Part shown: positions 46,712-59,110 of the stretch, piece after piece
Layout of the letters: every line of letters begins with the position of its first letter
Numbering within the stretch: the stretch's first letter is position 1
Assembly: GCA_023213395.1 (NCBI GenBank)
Contig: CM041465.1
Span: 62,131,741-62,195,740 of the forward strand
Source of the DNA: Cycas panzhihuaensis
Lineage: Eukaryota > Cycadophyta
DNA length: 64,000 nucleotides
Reading direction: 5' to 3'
Notes under the pieces: generated by a model
The model's input: the letters and a program-made list of their open reading frames with translations, nothing else
Databases searched by the model: none
Told to the model about the DNA's origin: nothing
Translations under genes and position numbers: made by a program

Positions 46712-48990
46712 ATGTAACGTTTCTCACGTTGCCTACATGGTTTGCCTCCATTGTTAGAAGATCCTGGGTATCATCTTCTTTCATCGTCGGATTCTAATTC
46801 GACAATGGAAGGGTACCCTTCTGATTGGGCCTATCATGCATTTGCCTTGAGAACTCAACAGTTCCCTACATCTATTCTGGGATCCACCCAAGAGGGTAAC
46901 GATCCCATCTACTACCTGGGTGATCAACATCACCCACTTGACACCCATCCTTCTACTCATATGGTAGAAGGCCTATCTCCTCTCGAGGTTCACCATCTGG
47001 TTGGTGATTCTTATGAGGAGCACCCTGAGGGGTCTACGTCATTTTAGGTCCCATCTACCTCTTATGACCACATAGATACCCCTCCCACTGATGTGGTTGA
47101 AGCTATTAGCAAGTGCTTTCAAGTAGTTCATCTTCAATCGTGTCCTAGGTGGTTTGAAGATGTTTTACATGGAGGAGCAACTTCTTCATCTACTCCTATC
47201 CCATATTCTTCATCCGCACCTGTGCCTCCCACAATGAGTAACCCTTTCGTGCCTATACATTTGTCCCATTCCATCCCTACACATACCTTAGGGATGAATG
47301 TTGTACCTTCCATTCCTCATCATAGTCTTAGCTCTTCAGGACCCTCTCGTGGTATGTCTTTCTTCTAGCTTGGGGTTCGCATATCTTTTCTGAGTCAAGC
47401 TAATGTGCCACCTCCCAATGTGGCATATATATTTCCTAGTAGGCCTAGAGGTCTTACTAATGCTACTACCACTAGTCATGTAGGACTCACTCCCACGTAT
47501 CCTCAAAACTAACCCAATGGTTCTTCTCTTTACATACCGTTAGGTTATACCTCTCAACCTTGGGGGCAAGGTAAAAGGAACCATCTTCTAGCTTATAGGG
47601 TGGACCCACTACATCCATATGGGATTGCACCACTTATAGGCAGTCCACATGGACAAAACACACCCCTCTTTTCTACCATCCAGCATAGCCTCTTATGTTG
47701 TGCCTTTACAAGGGAACTTAGCTTCCTTTCAAGGCGCATATCCCTAAGTCCCTTTTCAGCAAGGGACACATTCTCAAAGAGGAATGGGTTTACCACCCCT
47801 ATCCGTTCCTTTCCCTTTACCTCCTACTTCATTTGTCGATCCTACGGTCCCATGCAAGGGTATGCCCCTTCATGGATTATCGATCGACACCACTATCTGT
47901 TGAGGCATTGAGAACTAATATGCCGCCTCATCCTCCTGAAGTTCTCAAATTTGACGGAACTTCATCACAAGACCCAACGGAGCATGTCCGTAGTTTCTCT
48001 ATGGCGTGTATTGATTACTGGGCCTATGACCACATCTTAATGAAACTATTCCCTCGATCTTTACAAGATGATGCCCTTAAGTGGTTTTATCATCTTCCAG
48101 CTCATTCAATTTTCTCGTTCTAACAACTTGTGGATGAGTTCATCAATTATTTTGATGTTGCTCACCTATTCGAAAGTGGAATGAAATCTATCCTATCACT
48201 CAAACAAGGTCATGATGAGATGAATCGTGACTTTGTGTGGCGATTTCATGACCTTCTTCATTCCACTAAGGCTACTTTGCCTAACGAATTGAAGAGGGAT
48301 CTCTTCGTTAATGCACTTTGCCCTGAAGTCCATGTAGAAGTCCTTAAGATGGGGGCGACTACATGTGACTTCACTATTGCAAAGTGCTTAGCGTTTGAGG
48401 CTATTGAGATCTAGGCTAGACTCAAGAAGCCTCTCAAGCCCTCACAGTGACGTGAGGCACCACCTCCAACCAAAGAAGCCAAACCACAATAATCCTCTAG
48501 GTCTTCTTCTCATCCAACTAAGAAGACCCTAGATCCGATTACATCCACCATACATTCATTCGAACATATGATAAATGAACTTAAACTACAAGTTCCTTCA
48601 TCACCTACTTCTAACAAACAAATCCAACAAGCTACTCAAGCTTCCCTCCCTAGGAATGGTAATGCCCAGTCCTCTCAGGCGAAGAAGACAGACTCTTCAC
48701 TTGAGAAGAAGTGGTATTCCATTCACAGGGAGTGTTTCCATGATGACTCATGTTGTAGGGCCCAACATCCCAGGGATGCCCCTCGACATGACTCATCCCC
48801 TAAACAGGCCTCAAGGCCTAACCTAGACCAACTGATCCACAAAGATCCATTCCCCAAACATGGGGAACGTGATCGTAATACTTAGCCCAAAAACAACCAG
48901 AACCTGGGAAGATTACCGAATTCCTGTCCTTCCCGCGATAAAGGGAAGGGCGCCCAGGATTCGTCTTCTTCTTCGCATTCCCCTCACTGA
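46712..48990 (+). pseudogene. Gyp-1 gag remnant
   Basis: The gag ATG (46712) is followed at once by TAA; Gyp-2 has CGA there. The frame then continues HGLPPLLEDPGYH... to 47047, where TAG interrupts it. The retrotransposon gag domain is at about 47905-48414 (HPPEVLKFDGTSSQDPTEHVRSF, DDALKWFYHLP, SIFSF*QLVDEFINYF, DLLHSTKATLPNELKRDLFVNAL). A Cys/His cluster at about 48712-48780 (WYSIHRECFHDDSCCRAQHP) probably replaces a standard CCHC knuckle. The stop after SIFSF is TAA here and TAG in Gyp-2, where Gln is expected. Confidence 0.85.
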
Positions 48991-49005
48991 CGTACTCCTT
49001 CACCT

Positions 49006-50600
49006 TTGCAGTCTGAGAATAAGGGAAAGAAGGTAATCCAAATACTTGAGGCTACTCCCTTATATGCCCTTACTCGGTCTCAAGCTGCTAAAGAGGCAAC
49101 TAGTGCCTCTTCTTCTACCCCATACTCTGATCCTCTTCTGGAGAAACCCCCTCTGGAAGTGCCACTTTTTCCCAAGGCCATTCCCATACATCCTGGTTAT
49201 TACGATTTTCGAAGGGCACTTACCCAACCTACTGTGAAGGGTAAGCCCTTCTATATCGTTGATGAGCTTCATACTGTCACTGCAAGAATGTCCTTGATGG
49301 ATGTTTTGAGGAGTTGTCCCAAACAACGGACTCTCCTTTTAGAAGCTTTAGGATCGAATGATGCACCCATTCATGATTTAGGCGTTACCCAAAGCCATGA
49401 GCCTGTCATTTCTTTTGACCCTAAAGACCTCCTCTCTACATGTGAAAGGGAATTCTACTGGAACTTTCCGTTCACCATCACCATTGACACACCTAACTGT
49501 ACCCTACGAAGGACTGTTGTTGACAATGGTTCTTCCATAAATGCCACGCCCTTGCGCGTTATGTAAGAGCTTGGTATTTTCGCCTTGGAACCTGTTCCAT
49601 GGCAATGCCAAGGTTACAATGGTAGTGAAAATACCCCATTGGGATCTATCTTGATCCCGCTCACTCTTGAGGGTAAGATTGTCCTCACTGACATTGTAGT
49701 CCTTGACGTTGACATCAACTACAATCTTCTCTTAGGTCGGTTATGGCTCGATCAGATGGGAACCATGTGTTCGACCCACTGGAGGTAGCTTAAGTTCGTT
49801 TATGATGGATGGATGAGGGTTATGTCCCATGAGTGTACACATGTTAAACAAACTCGCCCTGTTAATCAAGCGAGCCAAGGCCCTTTTACTCCTGCCTCGG
49901 CTTGCTCCATCGGTATACCTGATCCATCCCACATTGAAGAAGATCCCATATCTTCTTCCTCTAGTCTTACATACTTCACTTCTATTGGTGTTGGGAGCTA
50001 TGGGTACCTTACCTCATTTAGCGATGATGAGTCCCATGATGAGGACGAGGACTTTCTTCACCCTATTTCTTTCCTCCATACTAGTAGGATACACCCTCCT
50101 TATTCTAGGTCCCAACCTGGAACTCCTCCTATTCGTGAGACTAGTCATCCTTTTGTGACACATATCTTTGCACGCTTTGACCCACCAGTCACTGGTTCTT
50201 CTTCCCCATCATCCCTCGCAGGTGATGGCTTCGAGGAACTTCCTTTCACTCCTTCTGAGGAGCCCGTTCTTGACTCTCCCTTATAGTCTGTTGAGGACGT
50301 TGGATAACCTAATGACCACCATGGTCTCGTTGCTCTTACTTCCTCCAGCACTTCATCTATTCAAAGTAAGGTCATCCATGGGGTGGATTACTTCGAAGAT
50401 GATGAAGCTTTACTTGAGCACTAAGTAGGCTCTACACTCAACTTTCCTTCTGGTCACCATAGGCTTGGCCACCAGATTATTCTGGCGATTGGGTCCACAC
50501 TCACTGACCCAATTCCATCTCTTCCTATTGAGCTTACCCCTCTTCATTTCAAGGAGGGGAATACCATGTGCATGGGGGCAACCCAGGACATAGTCCTTGC
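49006..50600 (+). pseudogene. Gyp-1 protease and protease-RT linker
   Basis: Open at 49006-49566: QILEATPLYALTRSQAAKE, HPGYYDFRRAL, then the aspartic-protease motif VVDNGSSINATP at about 49519-49550 with the catalytic Asp kept. TAA (49564-49566) interrupts, and the domain continues to LLGRLWLDQMG near 49760, the usual conserved ILGRPWL end of the retropepsin fold. A Ser/Pro/acid-rich linker (49813-50286; SDDESHDEDEDF) leads to the RT. It is low-complexity and without known function. Confidence 0.82.
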
Positions 50601-53373
50601 CCTTAGCAAGGTCATTAAGGTGGGGGCGAGATGCTCTCATGATGAAGTGAGGGTATATTCCTTTATGTTCCAGGAGTTTTGGGATATCTTTGTGTGGGAT
50701 TAGTCTGACACGAAGGGAATTGACCCCTCCATTATCACCCATAATCTCACTACCATTCCTGGTGCCTGTCCCGTGTACTAGAAGCAGCGTCCTCTCCACC
50801 TTAAAGTCTTGGCTACCGTCAAGATGGAGGTTGAGAAGATTTTGGATGTTGGACTTATCACTTCTATCGATTATCCTAAATGGGTATCCAATATTATTCC
50901 CATTGCTAAAAAGAATGGGTTTATCCAGATATGCGTTGATTTCCATGATATCAACAATGCATGTCCTAAGGACAACTTTTCGCTCATTTTCATCAATCAA
51001 ATCATTGATTGAACTACCGGATTCGAAGTTATGTCATTGATGGATGGCTTCTCTAGCTACAATTAAATCCAAATATCTCCTGAAGACTACCACAAGATGG
51101 CTTTCACCACCCCGTGGGGTACCTTTGCCTACAAGGCAATGCCCTTCGGTCTTAAAAATGCAGGCGCTACTTACCAAAGAGTGATGCACTTTATCTTCTA
51201 TGACCTTATTGACCACACATTGGAGGTCCTTATGGATGACATGATGGGTCTCTCACGTGTGAGGGCCCATCATCCCTCCTACTTGCAGACCATCTTCTCT
51301 CGATGCTGCAAATACCATGTAAGCCTAAACTCGGTCAAGTGTATGTTTGTCATTACCTCGGGAAAACTTCTTGGATTTCTCGTGTCAAAATAAGGAATTC
51401 AGATTGACCCTGACAAGGTCAAGGCAATCCTTGATATGCTTCCTCCTATGACCCAACGACAGATTAAGTCGTTCCTAGGTAGGATTGGTTTCCTCAGGCA
51501 CTTCCTGGCAGACTTTGTCATAAGCGCTAAACCCTTAACCAACCTATTGAAGAAGGGAGCCCCATTTGTTTGGTTTGATAAGGCCCAACAAGCCTTTGAA
51601 AGACTTAAGGAAGCCCTTTCTTCCACTCCTACGTTAGCGTCCCCTTACTTCGATAGGCCCTTCATTCTTTATACCTCAGCAATTAACGAGTCCCTAGGTG
51701 CTATATTAGCTCAAGAGGATGACTCAGGAGTCGAGAGATCCATTTACTTTATCAGCCGCACCCTTGTGGCTGCCGAACTTAATTACTCTCCTCTCTGGAA
51801 GGAATGCCTCTTGTTGGTCCATGTGATCAAGAAGTTTTGACATTACTTGCTTGGTAATACCACTAAGATGATCGTCCAGTCTGATCCCTTGTGATATCTA
51901 CTTACTCGTTCGAACTTGATGGGTAGGGCTGGCCGTTAGGCCGTCTTGCTTCAAGAGTTTGATCTTCATATCATTAATTGGAAATTAAAGAAGGGGATAG
52001 TAGTAGTTGAGCAACTCGTAGATGCCCCTATTCCTAACTCACCCGATGCCCCTGTTGATGATTCCCTTCCTGATGAGTCCATCTTGACTATTCAAGACGT
52101 CCCTCCCCATCTATTTATTGACAATGAGTGGTATGGTAATATTGTGTAGTATCTCACATAGTAGTAATACCACCCTGAAACTAGTAGTAAGGTTAGATCT
52201 TGTATCTGGACTTGTACTAGACAATACTTCCTCATGGACGAAGTATTGTACAAGAGGTCTTGCGATGGGATTCCCCTCCGCTGCATCACCATCGACGAAG
52301 CTAACCAAATACTTTGTGGATGCCACCATAGTATTTGCAGGGGCCACTTTGGAGGCCAATCCATGGCCCAGAGGATCCTCTACATGGGTTACTATTGGTC
52401 GTCCCTCTTTAAGGACGCCCATGCTTTTACCCTGAGGTGTCGGCAATGTCAGAAACACGCTAACATCTTCCATGTGCCTTCCAAGGCCCTTCATCCTATC
52501 GTATCTCTATGGAATTTTGCTTAGTGGGGTCTAGACCTCATTGGGGATATCTCCCCACCTTCCTCGTCACAGCACAAGTTCATCTTGACTGCCACGGAAT
52601 ATTTTACTAAATGGGCGGAGGCCATCCCTCTGGTTACTACTCCTAGTAAGATGATAGCTACCTTCGTTTACTAGCACATCACTTACCGTTTTGGGATTCT
52701 TGATGTCTTGATTACTGACAACGAAACCCCCTTTTGCAACAAGGAGATGGATAAGCTTTGTGAGAAATTTAAAATCTCTCACAAAACTTCCTCTCCTTAC
52801 TACCCTCAGGCAAATGGTTAAGTAGAGTCATTCAACAAGACTCTCGTTAACATCTTAAAGAAAACTGTCACTTAATCTCAAAGAGACTGGCACCTTTAGC
52901 TTCCTTCTTCTTTATGGGCTTACCGCACCTCTGTCTGCTCCACCATGGGAATGACCTCATTCTCCCTGGTCTACGGTACTGAGGCTTTACTCCCATTGGA
53001 AGTGGAGATTCCTTCCTTACATGTTTCTCTTCAGGGTCTCATCGATGAGGAGTCGATCTGTCAGGCTCGCCTCCTAGACCTTGAGGTTTTGGATGAGAGA
53101 CATTTAGCCGCCTACCATGCTAACCTAGCATCCAAAGCCTGCTTACAAAGGACCTATGATAAACATCTTTGTTCTCATCCTTTGTTTCTTGGGGACCACG
53201 TCCTCAAATTGGAGTATCTTCATGACTGCTTGGCCAAATTCAAGCCCAAATAGGTTGGACCCTTTGTCGTTATCGAGAGCCTTAGTAATGGCGCTTATTG
53301 GATCACCACCTTAGAGGGTCTTGAATTTGAGAAAGCCATTAATGGGAAATTCCTTAAGAAGTTTTACTCGTGA
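50601..53373 (+). pseudogene. Gyp-1 RT-RNase H-integrase remnant
   Basis: RT: KILDVGLITSIDYPKWVSNI, CVDFHDINNACPKDNF, SLMDGFSSYN, TPWGTFAYKAMPFGLKNAGATYQ and, at the YxDD position, EVLMDDMMG (51217-51246). RNase H follows at about 51436-51840 (GRIGFLRHFL, KEALSSTPTLASPYF, ILAQEDDSGVERSIYFISRTL). Integrase is at about 52230-53373: zinc domain HHSICRGHFGGQSMAQRI...CRQC, catalytic D-D-E as GLDLIG, ITDN and VESFNKT, ending LKKFYS at TGA 53371-53373. More than ten stops, mostly TAA/TAG where Gyp-2 has CAA or TGG. Confidence 0.9.
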
Positions 53374-53918
53374 CCTTGTCGTCACCTCACCCATGCTCTG
53401 AAATGAGCCTAAACTACCATCTTAAGTTTGTTCCCATTCTTCCCAGCCACAGGTAGAATGGCGACTTAGGATGGCCTTTCCCATTTCTTTCTGGTTCCTC
53501 TAGTGGAACCCTTATTCCCATTTTCCTTGGGACCTTGTCCTCCTATTTGGGCATCCCCCAGATAGGATGACGCTCTGCAATATCCTCACTCCCCTCTTGC
53601 TCGGTATTTCCTTTGCATATTCTACTATATTCCCATGTGGACATGCGTGTCGCCCTATTTCCTAACCCCACATATGTCTATCACCTCTACTCATTGTGGT
53701 CATGTGTGCTCCTATTAGGTATATGGCCCTGCATGAAAGGAAATGTGTGCCACCTAAACAAATATCATAACATAAAGCTCATACAATAATCAGCTCAAAA
53801 TGCAACTATACATACCCTCGTGTATCCGTGCACCCACACACACATAAACATGTAAACAAAATATGTGCATCATCCATCACACAAAATATACATATCATCA
53901 TATGCCAAAATGGGGCAC
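53374..53918 (+). other. Gyp-1 3' untranslated region and polypurine tract
   Basis: No ORF of interest. The tract AAAATGGGG (53907-53915) lies just before the LTR start at 53919. The first 200 bases match the region after 63541 in Gyp-2. Confidence 0.7.
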
Positions 53919-56638
53919 TGTTTCCCCACTATTGGGAATGGATACAGAGAGGTCGACTCAGGTAAGTACAGGTATATTTCTCACTTTACTTTTTCTTCTT
54001 ATGAGGAGTACTTACTTGCATGCTACATGTTTTTCGTATATGGTTTGCACCATCTACACCTCTTTAGCCTATGATGACTATAGTAGGGGCATACTTCCAG
54101 CAAGTGTGGCACCCCTGTGGCTGTGTCACCTCCCACAATCTTCCCTACTCCCCTTAAGGCTTATTCGACTCGTGATGTTTATTTGTTATGTTGTTTTATC
54201 ACCACTTAGTCTCCTTGTTGTGTCCTTGAGCCCCTTGATTGCTTTTTGTGTTTCTTGGTCCTTTGTTTACCCACAGGCGGTGGGCTGCCCCTGATCTCCT
54301 AGTGCCTGGGTTGCAACCACAGGCTGTACATTTGGGCGGTTTGGCCCTCTAGCCCCGCACCATAGCAGAGTTCGTGGTACTGCAGTATGTATCGCGGTAC
54401 CGCAATATGTACCACGGTGTGACTGTTATAAACTATTTTTTTAAACCTGTTGTGTCAATTCTTGCATTTATTATAGAATTTCCATGTGTCCTTCGACCCA
54501 TCTCAGTGCCAGTCGAGCCCTAATCACTCAATTAGAGTTGGGACTGAGTATTTAAGCTCTTCTTAAGTCATTTTTTGGGCTCTCTTTCGAAGGAACACTA
54601 AGGAAATTCGCCCTGCTCTCTGCTCTGCTATACTCTCAGGACCTGCAATTTCTCCTCTGCGTCCAGCCCTCCTTAGGCCTTACTATGACATCCTCACATC
54701 CCATTGCACGCCCCAGAGGGGGCATTCTTGAGGAGTTTTTAGGGTCTCTTTGCCCAAGCAAGCACCGAGTTGTTTCAAAAGCGGGATTTCTCTCAGCTGC
54801 CTCAACAGGGGCCATACACCTACTGCATCTCAGCCTTCTTTATAGGTCTTTAGCCTCTTCTCAGTAGGTCCTTACAGAGGCAAATGCCTCCTCACTTTCC
54901 TTGAGGTATTTGTTAATTTAAAGCTCTCTTCTTGCTCAGTTTATGCCCAGCTTTGTGCATGCTTATTGCTAGTTTCTAGAGTTTGTCTCTTGATTTGTTG
55001 TAGCTATTTCTCTATTGTTTGAGGCTCCTTTCCTGTGTTTCACGGCTAGGACAGTGGCACAAGAGGATTTCATGGGGTTTGGGATAGAGCTGGGTGGATT
55101 CCGTACTACCCTTGCTCTCCCTAGAGGCTTCTACCCTCCAAATCCTCCTCTTTTGCCCCCGTGCTATCCATGGAGTGGGCAAGGGATTAGGAAATCATTT
55201 CTAGCCACTGAAACTAGCATCTGCACCTATTGCAACGCTGGTTTGCAGGCCTATTTCTCTCATCCAGGCAATGCATAAGCCTAGAGGCTCCTTCTAGCTC
55301 AACTCCTCTCTCAACGGTCCAGTTTGCTCCCTGTAACACTCTGATCCATTATGGACTTTCTTGAGCTCCCTTTGTACTTTTGTTACCCCTGTTTACAGCT
55401 AATTTTTGCAGCCATACTCTCGCAGCTCTGTGGCTCTTTAAGGGAGAGTAGGGTTGCCCTTTACGGGAAGTGGGTCACTCTGAGGCTCACCTATTTACAT
55501 ACCTTTCATTTGGGTACTTTTAGACCATAATCTATCGCTGTAAACTTGTGATTAGTGAGTACTTATGTGTATGTATAGAGATCTAGCTTTTGACATATGC
55601 ATATATATGTTTTGGTGCTCTTCCTTGTATTGTTAGCCTCCTTTCTCCGGAAGGGAATCTTTGTGTTCACTTATAGGTAAAAGGAGAACGCGAGGAACTT
55701 CTCCTCCCTTCTTTCTCACAGGTAAGTGAATCCATTTGTATTTTGTCATAGCATTCTATTTTCGCTATCACTTTCCCTTTCATTTCCAGCATTTTATTAT
55801 TACTTTCTAGGAAAGGTAAGGAAGCCCCACACTCTACCCCACCATGACCTTTTGCCACTTTTTTTGTAGAATGACTTAGAGCATCTAGTGGGAGCATCAC
55901 CACCTCAACCATGCTTTTATCCCAAGTATGTGACCTTATTTTGCTTCACTTTTTCCATTTTGAAAAGGTTGCATGGTAGTAATTTAGAGAACATAAAGGA
56001 AAAAGGGAAATCAACCTCTTTTGTTTACATGTTATATATTGTACTTTACATACCATACTCGTTTAGGAAAAGGACTCCTAGGAAATTTCCTTTAACCTTT
56101 TCCCTTAGCTCGTAAACCTTATCCTCACCCCGTTGCTTGTTATTTTTTATTCAGTTTGCTTGCATATACCCTAGCACTCTTGCTTCCTTTGGTTGTACCC
56201 TCAAGGGGGGATTTTGGGGTGATCGATCGATCCCATCCCCTTTCTCTCTCCTCAGTTCTATTTACTTAGTCAAATAACCGAGGAGGTCTTAGCCCTGCCA
56301 TAGGCTATTCGCTTACCTTACTTCTGGTCATTTCCCTTCGTCATAGGGGAACCTTCGGGGATTCTCTTCCTCCCCTTCCAGCCATCCAAGGGTGGGAGTA
56401 CTTTCTTCCAAAGCCTATCCAGGCTACTTTTTGCCTTCCCTCTTCCTAGTTGAAGTAGGGGAACCACCCTTAGGTAGTTGGGTATCATCCGCAGGTCCCA
56501 AACTCACGCTCTGGCATATGGGGTGCCCTGTGTGGTACTCACCTTGCTCGTAGGATTCTATCCATACCCTCAATACCATTATTGATCATCCTCACTATTC
56601 CTACTTAGTTAGGTGGTTATCCCGTAGATGCACATCCA
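53919..56638 (+). repeat. Middle gypsy LTR (2720 bp), shared by Gyp-1 and Gyp-2
   Basis: It is the 3' LTR of Gyp-1 and the 5' LTR of Gyp-2 at once: coding domains in the same orientation lie on both sides, with a polypurine tract before it and a primer-site region after it. ORFs inside (for example 53863-54294) have no recognisable domain. Confidence 0.88.
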
Positions 56639-56660
56639 CTGGTGATCATACTAGGGACTT
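56639..56660 (+). other. Gyp-2 primer-site region
   Basis: CTGGTGATCATACTAGGGAC follows the middle LTR, like 46548-46570 but with G/A and C/T changes. Confidence 0.5.
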
Positions 56661-56805
56661 GCCAGTAAGGGAGCTAGTCTTCATTCCTTCCTGTTAGTAT
56701 TTCTACCTTCTGGTGGTTCCTTTCACTTTATCTCCTTCATTGGGCAGCCCCCAACATGTATTCCTTGTGACTCTTTCTTTCTTCTAAAGTGTTGGTAAGC
56801 TTTGT

Positions 56806-59110
56806 ATGCGACGCTTCTCTCGTTGCTTACATGGTTTGCCTCCATTATTAGAAGATCTCGGGTATCATCCTCTTTCATCGTTGAATTCTGATTTGACCAT
56901 AGAAGGATACCCTTCTGACTGGGCCTATCATGCCTTTGCCTCAGGAACTCACGAGTTCCCCGCATCTATTCTGGGATCCACCTAAGAAGGTGACGATCCT
57001 ATCTACTACCTGGGTAACCAACATCACCCCCTTCACATCCATCCTTCTACCCATGTGGTAGAAGACTCATTTTCTCTTGAGGTTCACCATTTGATTGGTA
57101 ATTCTTATGAGAAGCATCCTAAGGGGTCTATGTCATTCAAGGTTCCATCCACCTCTTATGGTCACGTAGATACCTCTCCCACTGACGTGGTTGAAGCTAT
57201 TAGTGAGTGCTTTCGAGTGGCTTGTCTTTAATCATGTCCTAGGTGGTTTGAAGATGTTTTACGTGGTGAAGCATCTTCTTCATCCACTTCTTTACCACCT
57301 TCTTCATCTGCACCTTCCCCTCCTACTACGAGTAACCCTTTCGTTCTTATGCGTTCATCCCGTTCCATGCCTACACCAACCTTGGGGACGAATGTTGCGC
57401 CTTATATCCCTCATTGTGGTCCTGGTTCTCCAGGATCCTCTCGTGGTATGTCTTTCCTTCAGTTGGGGGTTAGCATACCCTTTCCTAGTGAAGCTCATGT
57501 GCCATCCCCTAATGTGGTGCATGCGTTCCCTAGTAGGCCTATAAGTCCTACTAGCTCTTCACTCATTAGTCATGTGGGACTCACTCCCACATATCCCTAG
57601 AACCAACTTAGTAATTCTTCTCTTTACATACCCGCAGGTTATATCTCTCAACCTTGGGGGTAGGGTAAAGGGAGCAACATTCCAGCTTATGGTGTGGATT
57701 CGCTACATCCATATGGGGTTGCACCACCCACGGGTGGCCCATATGGACAAAACCCAATCCCACACCCCTCTTTTCCACCATCTGGTGTAACCTCTTACGT
57801 CGCGCCTTTGCAAGGGAACCCAGCTTCCTTTCAAGGTGCCTATCCTCAAGCCCCTTTTCAATAAGGGGCACTTCCCCAAGGAGGGATAGGTTTACTACTC
57901 CCATCTATTCCTTGCTCATTACCATTTGTTGATCCTACAGTCCATGCAAGGGTGCATCCCTTTATGGACTATCGATCGATACCATTGTCTATTGAGGCAC
58001 TAAGGACCAACTTACCACCTCATCCTCCTGAAGTTCCTAAATTTGATGGAACTTCCTTGCAGGACCCAACAGAGCACGTCCATAGTTTTTCTATGGCATG
58101 TATTGATTACTGGGCCTACAACCACATCTTGATAAAATTGTTCCCTCGATCTTTACAAGGCGATGCCCTTTAGTGGTTTTATCACCTTCCCGCTCATTCC
58201 ATTTTCTCGTTCTAGTAACTTGTGGATGAGTTCATCAATTATTTTAATGTCGCTCGCCCATTTGAAAGTGGAATGAAATATCTTCTATCGCTCAAGCAAG
58301 GTCACGATGGGATGAATCGTGACTTTGTGTGATGATTCCATGACCTTCTTCATTCCATTAAGGCCATGTTGCTCGAGGAATTGAAGAGGGACCTTTTCGT
58401 TACTACACTTCGCCCCAAAGTACATGTGGAAGTCCTTAAGATGGGGGCAACTACATGCGACTCTGTGATTGTAAAGTGCTTAGCACATGAGGCTATTGAG
58501 ATCCAGGTTAGACTCAAGAAGCCTCTCAAGCCCTCACAGCAATATGAGGCACCACCTCCAACTAAAGATATTAAACCACAATAATCTTCTAGGTCTTCTT
58601 CTCATCCAATTGAGAAGACCCTAGATCTGCTTACATTCGTTATATGTTCATTTGAACATATGATGAAGGAACTCAAATTACAAGCTCCTTCATCCCTAAC
58701 TTCTAACAAATAAATTCAGTAAGCTACCTAAGCTTCCCTCCCTAGGAATGGTAGTGCCTAGTCCTCTCAAGCAAGGAAACCTGATTCCTTACTTGAGAAG
58801 AAGTGGTGTTCCATTCATGGGGAGTGCTTTCATGATGACTCACATCATAGGGCCCAGCATCCCAAGGATGCCCCTCAACGTGACTCCTCCCCTTAATGGG
58901 TCTCAAGGCCTAATCTAGACCAACCAGTCCATAAGGATCCATTCCCCAAACATGGGGAACGCGATCACAACACTCAACCCAAAAACAACCAAAACTGGGA
59001 AAGATCACTGAATTCCCGTCCTTTCTGTGATAAAAGGAAGGGCGCCCAAGATTCGTCTTCTTCTTCGCACTTCCCTAACCAATGCACTCCTTCACCTTCG
59101 AAGTCCTGGA
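56806..59110 (+). pseudogene. Gyp-2 gag remnant
   Basis: Starts at ATG 56806 (MRRFSRCLHGLPPLLEDLGYH); this copy shows the authentic gag start that Gyp-1 has lost. The first stop is a TAA/TAG near 56980. The gag domain is at about 57955-58584 (HPPEVPKFDGTSLQDPTEHVHSF, GDAL*WFYHLP with TAG for Trp-adjacent Lys/Gln, ELKRDLFVTTLRPKVHVEVL). The Cys/His cluster at about 58800-58870 reads WCSIHGECFHDDSHHRAQHP, closer to the likely original than in Gyp-1. Confidence 0.85.

Larger units (their letters stand above)
38262..56638 (+). mobile_element. Gyp-1: first unit of a tandem Ty3/gypsy (Tat-like) array
   Basis: Left LTR (38262-46547, split by Cop-E), internal region 46548-53918 and right LTR 53919-56638. 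Removing Cop-E and one target copy leaves a left LTR of about 2690 bp against 2720 bp for the right one. Order gag-protease-RT-RNase H-integrase and motifs place it in Ty3/gypsy. The primer-site context (GCGACCATACTGGGGAC) and RT signature (TPWGTFAYKAMPFGLKNAGATYQR) point to the Tat group. The 5 bp CTTAG at 38257-38261 is the expected left target duplication; the right one lies outside the window. Coding is broken by many stops. Confidence 0.9.

Noticed and set aside
46742-47047. Apparent gag start at 46742
   Set aside because: The codon there is TTG; comparison with Gyp-2 places the true ATG 30 bases upstream, at 46712.
50410-51000. 196-codon minus-strand ORF opposite the Gyp-1 RT
   Set aside because: It is an antisense shadow of the conserved RT frame; a similar shadow occurs opposite Gyp-2.
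53863-54294. 143-codon ORF across the start of the middle LTR
   Set aside because: It spans the boundary between 3' UTR and LTR and is not kept in the left LTR.
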